From Levilactobacillus cerevisiae (GTDB lineage Bacteria; Bacillota; Bacilli; Lactobacillales; Lactobacillaceae): a DNA stretch of 64,000 bases. Positions 16,656-24,860 of the stretch are shown piece after piece. A program made the position numbers and the translations under genes. The notes beneath the pieces are model-generated. The model was not told where the DNA came from, did not search any database, and saw only the letters and a list, made by a program, of their open reading frames with translations. The stretch's first letter is position 1, and every line of letters starts with the position of its first letter. The stretch is from the NCBI RefSeq assembly GCF_003946245.1, contig NZ_RHNN01000003.1, positions 1 through 64,000 of the forward strand, read 5' to 3'.

Positions 16656-17984
16656 CTAGCCCTTAGGTTCATGCAAAATATTTCCCAGCGAAATCCCCAA
16701 CGACGCCAGTGTCAACGGCCAGCTCATCGTTAAGGTGTACAGCCAGAAGTCACTGGCATCACTCGGTTTGAAGAAGGCCAGCACGGACTGGCCGGCGCCC
16801 GCACTGACGGCCACCAGCAGGCCAAACATCACCAGCTGGCACAACAGGCCGCCATACGTGGAGAACCGGTATTTGTGAACGATGGCCATATCGTGGTCAA
16901 TATCCGGTGACCCGTACAACGTCGCGTTAATCGTGGGATTGTCGTAGCCCACGTAGAGCGTAATCAGCAGGATGCCCAGCACGTAGGTGTATTTCCACGG
17001 AATCAACAGGAACAGGTGCCCCGCCAGCAGACTCACCTGGCTAAGCCGTAGCGCCCGTTTAGTCGACCCCTTACCCAGTTTACCAAAGATGACATAACCG
17101 CCCTCAAAGCCAATCAGATACAGCGCAAAGACCACGTACATCCCCACACTCCCAAAATAGAAGTAGGCGAAGAACCCGTTAAATAGCAGCACCAGACTGA
17201 CCAGGAATCCCCGGTTGAGTAGGCGTACCTTGTAATTGGGCAGGACGTGGCGGTCGCCGTACAGCTCGATGGCCAGCACAATCAGCGCCACCCCAACGAT
17301 CGTCAGCAGGAGCCAGCTCGGCAGGTTGACCGTCGCCTTGCGCAGTGTGGTCAACACGGCAATCGCCGCAAAGCCAATCAGCGACAGAACCCACCGCCAG
17401 CCTTGATGGAGACCGTGGGGATGCGTCGTGCGGTTCTGGTAGAAGTCGTTGGTGAAGTTGTCCAGCAGAATCCCGCCAGGCAGGGCCACCAGATAAAGCA
17501 GGCCCAGCACGGTAAACGTCAGCGTGTAACTCCAGCCGGCAGCCAGGTCCACGCCCAGCATGAGACCAAGTCCCAGGAAAATCACCCAGTACAGCCGTTT
17601 CATTTTAAAATCAGTCGACTGACTCAGGTGCAGCTTCACCGTTAAAAAGTAGGGCCAGATGGTGGCCGCGCTGTAGCCCCACAGGAGCCCACCAATAATC
17701 AGCCAGCCCACCGCCTCCGTCATGGCAAACGTCAGACTGCCCACGGCGCCCAGCACCAGGCTGACAATCAGGTAGGTCGTCGACCGCAGATTCAGTCGTT
17801 TGGTGTAGAAAATGCTGGCCGCTCGCGACATGTAGAAGGCCACCAGGGCAATTAGGTACGTTGCACTCTGGGTTTGTTGGTACTTCAGTAGCATCAAAAT
17901 GTAGGGGAGCATGATGCCGATATTTGCTAGAAAGTTCAGGGTGCCGACGGAAAAGTCGACCCCCGCTTGCCGTAACCGCTCCAC
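16656..17984 (-). CDS. MFS-like polytopic membrane protein
   Basis: 442 residues with about 12 hydrophobic segments and no other domain. The first segment (VGTLNFLANIGIMLPYILML) and an R/K-rich loop between segments 2 and 3 fit a major-facilitator layout, but I see no motif that fixes the substrate. The open frame extends upstream to 18404, but that part (140 residues rich in Cys, Arg and Pro) is translation of a repeat. GTG at 17984 has AAGGAG eight nt upstream and begins a normal MFS N-terminus. No promoter is obvious in the roughly 470 bp of repeats upstream, so transcription probably starts beyond 18450. Confidence 0.75.
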   Translation of the reverse strand: MERLRQAGVDFSVGTLNFLANIGIMLPYILMLLKYQQTQSATYLIALVAFYMSRAASIFYTKRLNLRSTTYLIVSLVLGAVGSLTFAMTEAVGWLIIGGLLWGYSAATIWPYFLTVKLHLSQSTDFKMKRLYWVIFLGLGLMLGVDLAAGWSYTLTFTVLGLLYLVALPGGILLDNFTNDFYQNRTTHPHGLHQGWRWVLSLIGFAAIAVLTTLRKATVNLPSWLLLTIVGVALIVLAIELYGDRHVLPNYKVRLLNRGFLVSLVLLFNGFFAYFYFGSVGMYVVFALYLIGFEGGYVIFGKLGKGSTKRALRLSQVSLLAGHLFLLIPWKYTYVLGILLITLYVGYDNPTINATLYGSPDIDHDMAIVHKYRFSTYGGLLCQLVMFGLLVAVSAGAGQSVLAFFKPSDASDFWLYTLTMSWPLTLASLGISLGNILHEPKG

Positions 17985-18025
17985 GCAATCATCTCCTTGG
18001 TTTTCTTTGTTGGTTCTAACTTTGC

Positions 18026-18450
18026 CGCCTGCGGCAGCTAGGTGCTCCGCCCCGTGAGGCACGCCCGAAGCCAAAGGGCGGTCTTCGCGCTTGTGGTCAA
18101 GCCTTGCCCAACCCGCAAGTCTTGACCGCAGCCTGTTGCTGTAAGGCCGGAAAACCACCGACCAACAGCACCGACACGGGAGCTCCGCACCTAGCTGCCT
18201 CCGGCTGAATGTTGTGCAGCAACTGAAAATACTGCGGGCTGGTTGCTCGTTTGGCCGGGGTGTTTTGGTGTTATTGTCAGGAATCGGGTTGGCGCTACAA
18301 GTCTTGACTGCACCATGGCGCTGTGAGGCCGGCAGCCCACCGACCAACAGCCACGACACGGGAGCTCCGCACCTAGCTGCCTCCGGCTGAATGTTGTGCA
18401 TCAACTGAAAATGCTGCGGGCTGGTTGTTCGTTTGGCCGGCGTGTTCAGA
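18026..18450 (+). repeat. Structured intergenic repeat, copy A (tandem, partial second unit)
   Basis: GGCAGCTAGGTGC (18033-18045) is perfectly inverted as GCACCTAGCTGCC (18187-18199). The inner part carries GAAGCCAAAGGGCGGTCTTC, shared with copy K. The 3' half is repeated directly about 182 bp further on (18114-18270 versus 18296-18450), with GCACCTAGCTGCC recurring at 18369-18381. Lies in the 5' leader of the minus-strand MFS-like gene. Confidence 0.75.
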
Positions 18451-18940
18451 TTTGTTCAGCTTGGTACGAAGTCTTGGCCACGTTCTGTTGTTGTGGTTTT
18501 AGCAACATCTCGTTTGGTTTTTGATATTATTTTATCTGGAAATCGCGTGCTGAGGTTTTCAGCTTCTTTACATAGATAACTTCAAATAGTATAGCATTGA
18601 TTGCGTAGCGACGGGCTAACCGGGGCTTATTTTTAAAGCCATGTTCACCCAGTTAAGTTACCCCGAATTTCAACTGAAGAAAGGACTATCACTGACTGCA
18701 ATAGTCCTAGATACGTGCCGTTAGTCTTCCGAAACTAAAAAGCGCCACCCACCGAATCGACTAAGTAGCCGGTAAGGCGGGTGACACCAATTTATTTCGT
18801 TATGGTATACAGCGAATAACGTTTCAGTTCCAACGCCAGCTAGCCGCAAGCCAACACTGACCCGCAACCACCCAGGCTAACCACCACCGCTGCCCAAGAC
18901 GTTCCGAACACCAAAGTGGTATCTGAACGCCTATCGGAGC
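18451..18940. other. Intergenic region with two minus-strand hairpins
   Basis: No supportable ORF. AGGACTAT/ATAGTCCT (18684-18711) and a longer CACCC/GGGTG hairpin (18739-18792) both have T-rich tracts on the minus strand and probably terminate the opuC transcript, which would then include repeat copy B. The AT-rich stretch 18500-18600 may hold the promoter of the minus-strand MFS-like gene. Confidence 0.5.
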
Positions 18941-19074
18941 CAGCTGTGTCGATGGTGTTAGACCGAGCGAATTTTCTCGGCCTTACAGCATGGGACAATC
19001 TTTGAGACGCGAACTTCGGCTCAAAGTTGAGGTGCAAGCCCGTCCCACAGGCTGGAACCGGCCCCACAGCAGGC
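18941..19074 (-). repeat. Structured intergenic repeat, copy B
   Basis: Begins CAGCTGTGTCGATGG and ends GCCCCACAGCAGGC, the reverse complement of the layout in copies G-I. The internal hairpins are CCGAG..CTCGG and CTTTGAG..CTCAAAG. Sits just downstream of opuCD, within its probable 3' UTR. Confidence 0.75.
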
Positions 19075-19145
19075 GCAGTCCTGGAAGCCGCAGGCGGCCA
19101 GCATTAATGCTCTTGACCTAAATCCCTAACACAATCCAAAACAAT

Positions 19146-19808
19146 CTAAGGTTCAGAAGAAGTCCTAGGCGTCAGGCGCTTTTCGATGAAGGAGAGGACC
19201 AAGTCGGTGATGATCGCCATCAGCGCGGTCGGCAAAGCCCCCGCTAAAATGATGGCCCCACCGTCCGTGGCGTTGGTCCCACGCACGATGATGTCGCCGA
19301 GACCGCCGGAGCCGATGAACGACCCGATTACGGTGATCCCAATCCCGATGACCAGGGCGTTTCGAATCCCAGCGATAATGACCGACAGCGAGAGCGGAAT
19401 CCGGATGGTCATCATGACTTGAAAGCGTGTCATGCCCATCCCTTTGCCCGCGTCCAGCACGTCGCCGTCAACGCTCAGCATGCCGGTATACGTATTTTTG
19501 ATAATCGGCAGGAGCGAGTAGAGGAAGACGGTCACGATGACCGTGGTTTGGCCGAGACCCAGTCCCAGCATCAGAATCGACAACATCGCCAGCGACGGAA
19601 TCGTCTGAATGACGTTGGCAATCCCAATGATGACGGGCGACAAGCGCCGGTACTGGGAAATCCAAATGCCCAGCGGAATCCCGACGATGGCCCCCAGCAA
19701 CACCCCGTAGATGGAGACGAGGAACGTTTGGTTAAATTGACTCAGGACGTACATCCCGTTGTGGCTAAAATAGTAAACCAGCTGACTGAATAGACCCATG
19801 TCTTTCAT
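19146..19808 (-). CDS. opuCD: Osmoprotectant ABC transporter permease (OpuCD-like)
   Basis: 220 residues, five or six membrane helices, with the binding-protein-dependent permease motif around GMGMTRFQVMMTIRIPLSLSV (EAA loop). It is the second of two permeases flanking a substrate-binding lipoprotein, the standard OpuC order CA-CB-CC-CD. OpuC imports carnitine, glycine betaine and choline for osmotic protection. The start lies 2 nt after the opuCC stop, so translation is coupled. Last gene of the operon. Confidence 0.9.
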   Translation of the reverse strand: MKDMGLFSQLVYYFSHNGMYVLSQFNQTFLVSIYGVLLGAIVGIPLGIWISQYRRLSPVIIGIANVIQTIPSLAMLSILMLGLGLGQTTVIVTVFLYSLLPIIKNTYTGMLSVDGDVLDAGKGMGMTRFQVMMTIRIPLSLSVIIAGIRNALVIGIGITVIGSFIGSGGLGDIIVRGTNATDGGAIILAGALPTALMAIITDLVLSFIEKRLTPRTSSEP

Positions 19809-19810
19809 AA

Positions 19811-20743
19811 CTAGTTGTTCCCCCCTTCAAAGTAGTGGTGCGCCTTCAAGTAATCGTTGGCAACCGTCTGGGGTTCTTCCAGTTGGTCGTCGACTTTGTA
19901 ATTCAACTGTTGCATGGTCTTCAAGGAAATCTTGCCGGCCATGCGGTTCAAGACGGTTCTGAGTTCCGGATGCTTTTTTAAAATGGCGTCGGTGGCGACC
20001 GGACTGGCATCGTACGGCGGGAAGAAGTTCTTGTCATCCTTTAACAGTTTTAAATGGTAGCTGGCGACCCGGCCGTCGGTGGAGTAGCCCAGAATGGCGT
20101 CCATTTTATTAGCCGACAGCGCGTCGTAGAGCAGGCCCGTTTGCATCGGTAAGACCGTGCCGAAACTGTAGCCGTACATCTTCTGGAAGGCCGGATAGCC
20201 GTCGCCTTGCCGGTTTTGCCAAATTTGGTCAATCCCGACTTTCATGGTTGGCGCGAGCTTTTTCAAGTCGCTCACCGTTTTCAGGTGGTGCTGCTTGGCG
20301 TAGGCCGGCTTGACCATCCAGGCGTAAGTGTCGGCGAATCCGTACGTTTTGAAATAAGTCATGTGGTAGCGGCTCTGAAATTCCCGGGTGACGATCGATG
20401 TGACCTTGGCGGGATCCCGCTCAAATTTTTCATTTAAAATGGTGGTCAGGTCGGTCCCGTTGAAACGGATGGATGAAATGTCCGCCTGATTGTTTTTCAG
20501 GGCGTTAAAGCTGACGTTGCCGGAGCCCAGATTGTTGATGATGGTGGTCTTCAGGTTGGTGTCGTGTTCAATCATCCCGGCAATCATGTAAGCCATGATC
20601 TGTTGTTCCGTCGTGTTCTGTGACGCGATGCGGACGGTGTTGTTGCCCGAGCCAGCCAGTCCCGGCAGTGCGCACCCACCCAAAGGCAGGAGGACGACCG
20701 CGACCAGAAAAGCTGCGAGCCATTGACGTAAATGTTTTCGCAT
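19811..20743 (-). CDS. opuCC: Osmoprotectant-binding lipoprotein (OpuCC-like)
   Basis: 310 residues. Lipoprotein signal peptide with lipobox LGGC (about residues 21-24). The mature part is an OpuAC-type quaternary-amine binding domain: VRIASQNTTEQQIMAYMIAGMIE at the start, then VGIDQIWQNRQGDGYPAF and ILGYSTDGRVASYHL. It delivers the osmolyte to the OpuCB/CD permeases. AGGAGG lies 5-6 nt before the ATG. It is 9 nt downstream of opuCB. Confidence 0.92.
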   Translation of the reverse strand: MRKHLRQWLAAFLVAVVLLPLGGCALPGLAGSGNNTVRIASQNTTEQQIMAYMIAGMIEHDTNLKTTIINNLGSGNVSFNALKNNQADISSIRFNGTDLTTILNEKFERDPAKVTSIVTREFQSRYHMTYFKTYGFADTYAWMVKPAYAKQHHLKTVSDLKKLAPTMKVGIDQIWQNRQGDGYPAFQKMYGYSFGTVLPMQTGLLYDALSANKMDAILGYSTDGRVASYHLKLLKDDKNFFPPYDASPVATDAILKKHPELRTVLNRMAGKISLKTMQQLNYKVDDQLEEPQTVANDYLKAHHYFEGGNN

Positions 20744-20752
20744 AGTGGCCTC

Positions 20753-21379
20753 CTAGCGTAATTGGCGCGGCGTGACGGCCGTTTCCAATTTACCCAATAA
20801 GTAGTCGACGATGAGCGCCAACAGGATAACTGGAATCGACCCGCCGAGAATCAAGTCAGAGCGGTACAGGTTCAGCCCGTTGAAAATGAAATCGCCCAGG
20901 CCGCCGGCACCGATGTAAGACGCCAGGGTGGCCCACGCAATCACGTAGGTCGCGGACAGCCGGATACCTGCCATGATGACCGGTGCGGCCAGCGGAATCT
21001 CGGCCTGAATCATCATTTGCCACCAGGTCATGCCCATCCCTTTGGCCGCGTCGCGCACGGTCGGGGACACGCCCTGCATGCCGAGGTACGTGTTTCGCAG
21101 AATTGGCAGGAGGGAGTAGATGAACAGGGCGACAATCGCTGGTGTGGAGCCAATCCCGAAGATGGGAATCATCATGGCTAACAGCGCCATGGCGGGGATG
21201 GTCTGCAACACGCCGGCGAGGGTAATCACAAAGTTGGCGCCGTGTTTCATCCGCGTCAACAGGATGCCCAGCGGAACGGCCACAATCACGCCGAGCGCGA
21301 GGGCCACCGCCGAGATGTACAGGTGTTGGCCAGTCTTAGCAATCAGCTGCGTCCCGTAAGTTGCTAGAAAATGCATCAT
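20753..21379 (-). CDS. opuCB: Osmoprotectant ABC transporter permease (OpuCB-like)
   Basis: 208 residues with five or six membrane helices and the permease EAA-type loop [21 protein letters not shown]. Paralogous to OpuCD at 19146-19808; the pair should form a heterodimeric channel. The start overlaps the opuCA stop by 4 nt (ATGA-type junction). Confidence 0.9.
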   Translation of the reverse strand: MMHFLATYGTQLIAKTGQHLYISAVALALGVIVAVPLGILLTRMKHGANFVITLAGVLQTIPAMALLAMMIPIFGIGSTPAIVALFIYSLLPILRNTYLGMQGVSPTVRDAAKGMGMTWWQMMIQAEIPLAAPVIMAGIRLSATYVIAWATLASYIGAGGLGDFIFNGLNLYRSDLILGGSIPVILLALIVDYLLGKLETAVTPRQLR

Positions 21380-22584
21380 TGTGGGGTGGCGCCCCCTTCA
21401 TCGTGCGTGGCAGCGGCATGAATGTCCGCGTTGATTGGCGAAGCGGGTTCCTCGTTGGCTTCCGGTGCGCCCCGCAAGGCATCATAAACGATGTCGACTA
21501 AGGCCGTCCGGGTAACGATGCCGACCAGGTGCTTGTCCTGGTCAACCACAGGAACGTTTTTAACCCCCTGTTTCAAAATCCGGTCGACGGTATCGCCAAT
21601 CAGCGAATCGGCCTTCACGAAGAAGACTTTGCGGTTGGTGAAGTCGCCAATCGCGGTGTGGGGGTCGGTGATCCGGTTGATGTCTTCCAGGTCAACGTAG
21701 CCTTCGAGCACGCCCTGGTCACCGGTGACCAGCAGGGTATCAACCCGCCGTTCGTGCATCAGGTCGATAGCGTCGTCGACGGTCTTGTCGGGCGTGATGG
21801 AGACGGGGTTCTTGAGCATGATCTGACTGACGGACAGGATGTTGGGTTGTGCCCGGATCAAGCGTTCCTCACCGATTAAATTGGTGACGAAGTCGTTGGC
21901 CGGGTGCCGCAAAATGTTTTCGGGCGTGTCGACTTGCACCTGCTTGCCTTGGCTCATGATGACGACCTTGGTGGCCAGGTGGAGCGCCTCGTCCATGTCG
22001 TGGGTCACGAAGATAAAGGTCTTGCCCAGGTCTTCTTGTAAATGCTTGACCAGGTCCTGCAGGGATTCACGGGTGATGGGGTCCAGCGCGCCGAAGGGTT
22101 CGTCCATTAAAATGATTTCCTGATCGGCTGCGAGGGCCCGGACGACACCGATCCGTTGTTGTTGACCACCGGAAAGCTCACCGGGGTAGCGTTTCAGCAT
22201 GTCGTCGGGGAGTTGCGCCAGCTCAATCATTTTGTGGGCTTGTTCGGCTCGTTTTTCTTTGGACCAGCCTAGGAGCTTGGGAACCATTTCGATGTTTTCC
22301 TGAATGGTCATGTGGGGCATCAGGCCAATGTTTTGGATGACATAGCCGATTGAGCGCCGCAACTTGACCGGGTCCATTTTAGAAATATCTTTATCATTAA
22401 TTTTGATGGTACCGGACGTTTGTTTCAGCATGCGGTTAATCATCCGCATGGTCGTGGTCTTCCCCGAACCGGACGTCCCGATGAACGCAATAAATTCACC
22501 GCGGTCGACTTCGAGGTTGAAGTCGTCGACGGCAATCTTGCCATTCGGATATTCCTTACGTAGATGTTCCATTGAAAGTAGCAT
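21376..22584 (-). CDS. opuCA: Osmoprotectant ABC transporter ATPase with CBS domains (OpuCA-like)
   Basis: 402 residues. ABC domain at residues 1-240 with Walker [11 protein letters not shown]-loop [11 protein letters not shown], signature [14 protein letters not shown] and Walker [14 protein letters not shown] tandem CBS pair follows (about 255-370), then an acidic tail ending DEGGATPQ. In OpuA/OpuC-type importers the CBS module senses ionic strength or c-di-AMP and gates transport. First gene of the operon. CAGGAGG precedes the ATG. The promoter must lie in the roughly 60 bp before repeat copy C, or inside it. Confidence 0.93.
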   Translation of the reverse strand: MLLSMEHLRKEYPNGKIAVDDFNLEVDRGEFIAFIGTSGSGKTTTMRMINRMLKQTSGTIKINDKDISKMDPVKLRRSIGYVIQNIGLMPHMTIQENIEMVPKLLGWSKEKRAEQAHKMIELAQLPDDMLKRYPGELSGGQQQRIGVVRALAADQEIILMDEPFGALDPITRESLQDLVKHLQEDLGKTFIFVTHDMDEALHLATKVVIMSQGKQVQVDTPENILRHPANDFVTNLIGEERLIRAQPNILSVSQIMLKNPVSITPDKTVDDAIDLMHERRVDTLLVTGDQGVLEGYVDLEDINRITDPHTAIGDFTNRKVFFVKADSLIGDTVDRILKQGVKNVPVVDQDKHLVGIVTRTALVDIVYDALRGAPEANEEPASPINADIHAAATHDEGGATPQ

Positions 22585-22647
22585 AGATTAACCTCCTGTA
22601 TAGTGATGTTGCAAATTGCATTTGTTTTTGTGGTGTCCTTTGTCAGC

Positions 22648-23178
22648 GCCTCCGGGAGGATGAAAATAGGACCCGAGGTGACCGCCGTTCCCGGCGGCGG
22701 ATTCAAGCTGCCCTGCTGTGGGGACCGGCTCCAGCCTGAGGGGCGGTCTTCCGCCTCGCCTTGAAGCCGCGCTGAAAGGCGCGAGGCTCCAAGGTCGTCC
22801 CAGAGTCTAAGCTGAGAAAATCACTCAGCTAAGTCTCTCGACACAGCTGGGTAGCTTGATCCGCCTCTGGTCACTCACACGGGTGTCGGCATTTTCAGTG
22901 GCCTAGGCGTCAAACGGCATGGATAACGAAAATTTTTCCAGTGACAGGAAAGTGATGGCCGAACAGCTGATTTTGGCGGCGGGTTAAATCCATGTTGGCC
23001 GCAGGGAGGGTGAAAATAGGCCAAGCCGTGGGAACTCCCTTAGCGGCGGGCTTGGCCACTTAGGGGGTTGATACCTTTGAGACGCGACTCTTGCGGCTCA
23101 AAGTAAGCACGGAGACCGCCCTTTGGCTCCGTGCGATCGCCCACAGCAATCCAGTCCTATTTTCACCCTCCCGGAGGC
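22648..23178. repeat. Composite structured repeat, copies C1 and C2 (nested)
   Basis: The outer arms at 22648-22672 and 23154-23178 (GCCTCCGGGAGGATGAAAAT and its complement) match in 24 of 25 positions. Inside are copy C1 (22709-22856, plus orientation, GCTGAGAAAATCACTCAGC hairpin, ends AGCTGCCCTGCTGTG/CACAGCTGGGTAGCT) and copy C2 (23004-23172, minus orientation) whose own 17-bp arms GGGAGGGTGAAAATAGG/CCTATTTTCACCCTCCC are perfect. It appears to be one element with another inserted or duplicated within it. Confidence 0.75.
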
Positions 23179-23276
23179 CCGGCATTTAACCAGCAACCAA
23201 AAATAACGATCGGAGTGCCGGGAGCACACGTTAGACGGGAGCAGCCTGGAGACCGGTCGTATATGATTTTACAGTT

Positions 23277-23377
23277 GCAGTTGCCCCCATTGTACACGAA
23301 AGCCGAGGGTTCACCAAAGGATAACAATTCTCTCTGTTGATAATCAGTTAGTGTAAATGAGTTCTGGGGGCAACTGC
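23277..23377. repeat. Short element with 13-bp perfect inverted ends
   Basis: GCAGTTGCCCCCA (23277-23289) and TGGGGGCAACTGC (23365-23377) are exact inverted repeats around about 75 bp, with a weaker inner ATTGTACAC/GTGTAAAT pair. No ORF. Could be a small non-autonomous element or a long RNA hairpin. Confidence 0.55.
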
Positions 23378-23714
23378 GCGACCAAGATGGCCGCTGCCAA
23401 GGGTATTTCGTAACGGTAACATATTAATATGAGTTTTCAATAAGTAATTGCTTATTAATTTTCTTAGAACTTTTTTTAAATTAGGGGTTGCCTTCGACCT
23501 AGTGTAACCCTTTATAATCATTTACATTGGGTGAGGGGATTGTGAAAGCGATTTTCCTCGGCGGGTGACCAAGATAGGCTGGAACAGTGGAACAGCCTTA
23601 GTCAAAAGTCCCGTTCCAATCGCAGTTAGACATATTCGGTGAACACATGATTTAAGAGTGAAGGTGTTCACCGCCTCAAACGATACATGAACGACATGAA
23701 AGGAAGTTACGACT
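23378..23714. other. Intergenic region before the Rossmann protein
   Basis: AT-rich around 23410-23520 with several possible -10 sequences. No ORF with a good start and no conserved RNA seen. The small minus-strand frame here lacks a ribosome site. Confidence 0.35.
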
Positions 23715-24194
23715 TTGAAACGAATCCTACTTGCTGGGGCCATCGATGCCGCCAGCCAAAACTTTGTCCGCCAACTCAGCCAGAATAGTCAGCTCGACCT
23801 GACCGTCTACACCTCCAGTGCGGTGCGTTTGCCAGAATCCGTGACGGCGCTGACCGAAGAAGTGTTGGACGAAGGTGGCCTGAGTGCCGCAATGTTGGAC
23901 CAAGACCTGGTCGTGGCTTTGGTCCCAACGATTCGCTTGGCCCGGACGGCGACCATCTTGGCCACGGCCGTCCAAGCGGCGGGCAGTCCGCAACTGATCA
24001 TCAGTCGGACCGACGACATTGAAGAATTACCATTGGAAGAACGCCAAGCACGGCAAACGTTGCTGGCAGCCGGCGTGGCCTTTGACCTGGTAGACGGTTT
24101 CGGTAGCATCAGCAGTATGCTCGGCGTGGCAGTCACACCGGCAGCGTCTTTTGGGCTGGGTGAAGAGAGCCCGCTTGAACGCTTCGCTGGCTAG
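23715..24194 (+). CDS. Short NAD(P)-binding-like Rossmann protein
   Basis: 159 residues. It opens with a beta-strand and loop (RILLAGAIDAASQNFVRQLS) like the dinucleotide fold of NAD(P)H-binding/NmrA-like proteins, but the glycine pattern is weak (G-x-I-D-x-A rather than G-x-x-G-x-x-G). Family members are usually 200-220 residues (compare 60298-60939), so the C-terminal substrate part is missing; it may be truncated or decayed. The start is TTG at 23715 with AAAGGAAG about 9 nt upstream. The 3' flank is a repeat (24213). Confidence 0.55.
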   Translation: MKRILLAGAIDAASQNFVRQLSQNSQLDLTVYTSSAVRLPESVTALTEEVLDEGGLSAAMLDQDLVVALVPTIRLARTATILATAVQAAGSPQLIISRTDDIEELPLEERQARQTLLAAGVAFDLVDGFGSISSMLGVAVTPAASFGLGEESPLERFAG

Positions 24195-24212
24195 ATTGCT
24201 GGCGGTTAGCAG

Positions 24213-24330
24213 CACTGATTTGGTTTTCTATAAGTGTCTATCGCGAAATTACGGTGGATGTGACGAAAGTTTTCGTGGCTTAAGACTTTCTTAATACTTT
24301 GGCTAAGCTTTTTTGAAATTTAAACTTCAC
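24213..24330 (+). repeat. S-type repeat, copy 1
   Basis: Begins CACTGATTTGGTTTTCTATA and contains GTGTCTATCG, GATGTGAC, and CTTAAGACTTTCTTAATA with a TTAAG/TTAAT direct repeat at 11-nt spacing. Recurs at 24403-24520 (about 85% identical by eye) and 26836-26955. Confidence 0.75.
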
Positions 24331-24340
24331 AGAATTCAAC

Positions 24341-24383
24341 AAAACTCCACGATTAGTGATCACAACTAGTCGTGGAGTTTTTG
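24341..24383 (+). terminator. Terminator hairpin after the Rossmann protein
   Basis: AAAACTCCACGATTAGT and ACTAGTCGTGGAGTTTT form a near-perfect stem followed by TTG. It lies between S-type repeats 1 and 2. Confidence 0.8.
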
Positions 24384-24402
24384 CTCGTTCTAAATTTTGG
24401 GA

Positions 24403-24520
24403 CACTGATTTGGTTTTCTATAAGTGTCTATCGCAAAATTGCGGGTGATGTGACAAAGCTTTCGGCAGCTTAAGACTTTCTTAATAACTTGTCCAAGCTT
24501 TTTGAAAGCAGGTCGTCACA
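24403..24520 (+). repeat. S-type repeat, copy 2
   Basis: Same order of blocks as copy 1 (CACTGATTTGGTTTTCTATA, GTGTCTATCGC, GATGTGAC, CTTAAGACTTTCTTAATA). Copies 1 and 2 are direct repeats about 190 bp apart. Confidence 0.75.
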
Positions 24521-24860
24521 AGATGGTCAGTAACTATTTGCGGAAACTTAATCGGGCTCAGCGAGGCCCTGTGATGGGTCCAACTAGTCGTGAGATCCTT
24601 TGACTAGAGGCTATAGCCTTGAATTGGCTCGAATGGAGAGCGCTTCTTTCGTGGTTAAAGGTTCGGGAGTCGCTCGTGAATGCTAGTACACCGTTCCCAA
24701 AACTTTCCATGACTAGTGTGATGAGTTCAGCCACTGGCCAGTATGAATGGAGGGGAGCAACTCAAGGCATATGATGAAATCCTTTTGGATAATTTAAGCT
24801 AAACGAAGAGACGGTCAAAACCAATTTGGTTTTGACCGTCTCTTTTTTGAATCCTAGTTT
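24521..24860. terminator. Intergenic region with a strong bidirectional terminator (24806-24848)
   Basis: GAGACGGTCAAAACC and GGTTTTGACCGTCTC form a perfect 15-bp stem followed by TTTTTT on the plus strand, just beyond the stop of the MucBP gene on the minus strand. Nothing coding is visible in 24521-24800. Confidence 0.8.

Noticed and set aside
17985-18404. 140-residue N-terminal extension of the MFS-like protein
   Set aside because: Cys/Arg/Pro-rich translation of repeat copy A; a GTG with a good ribosome site at 17984 begins the normal membrane protein.
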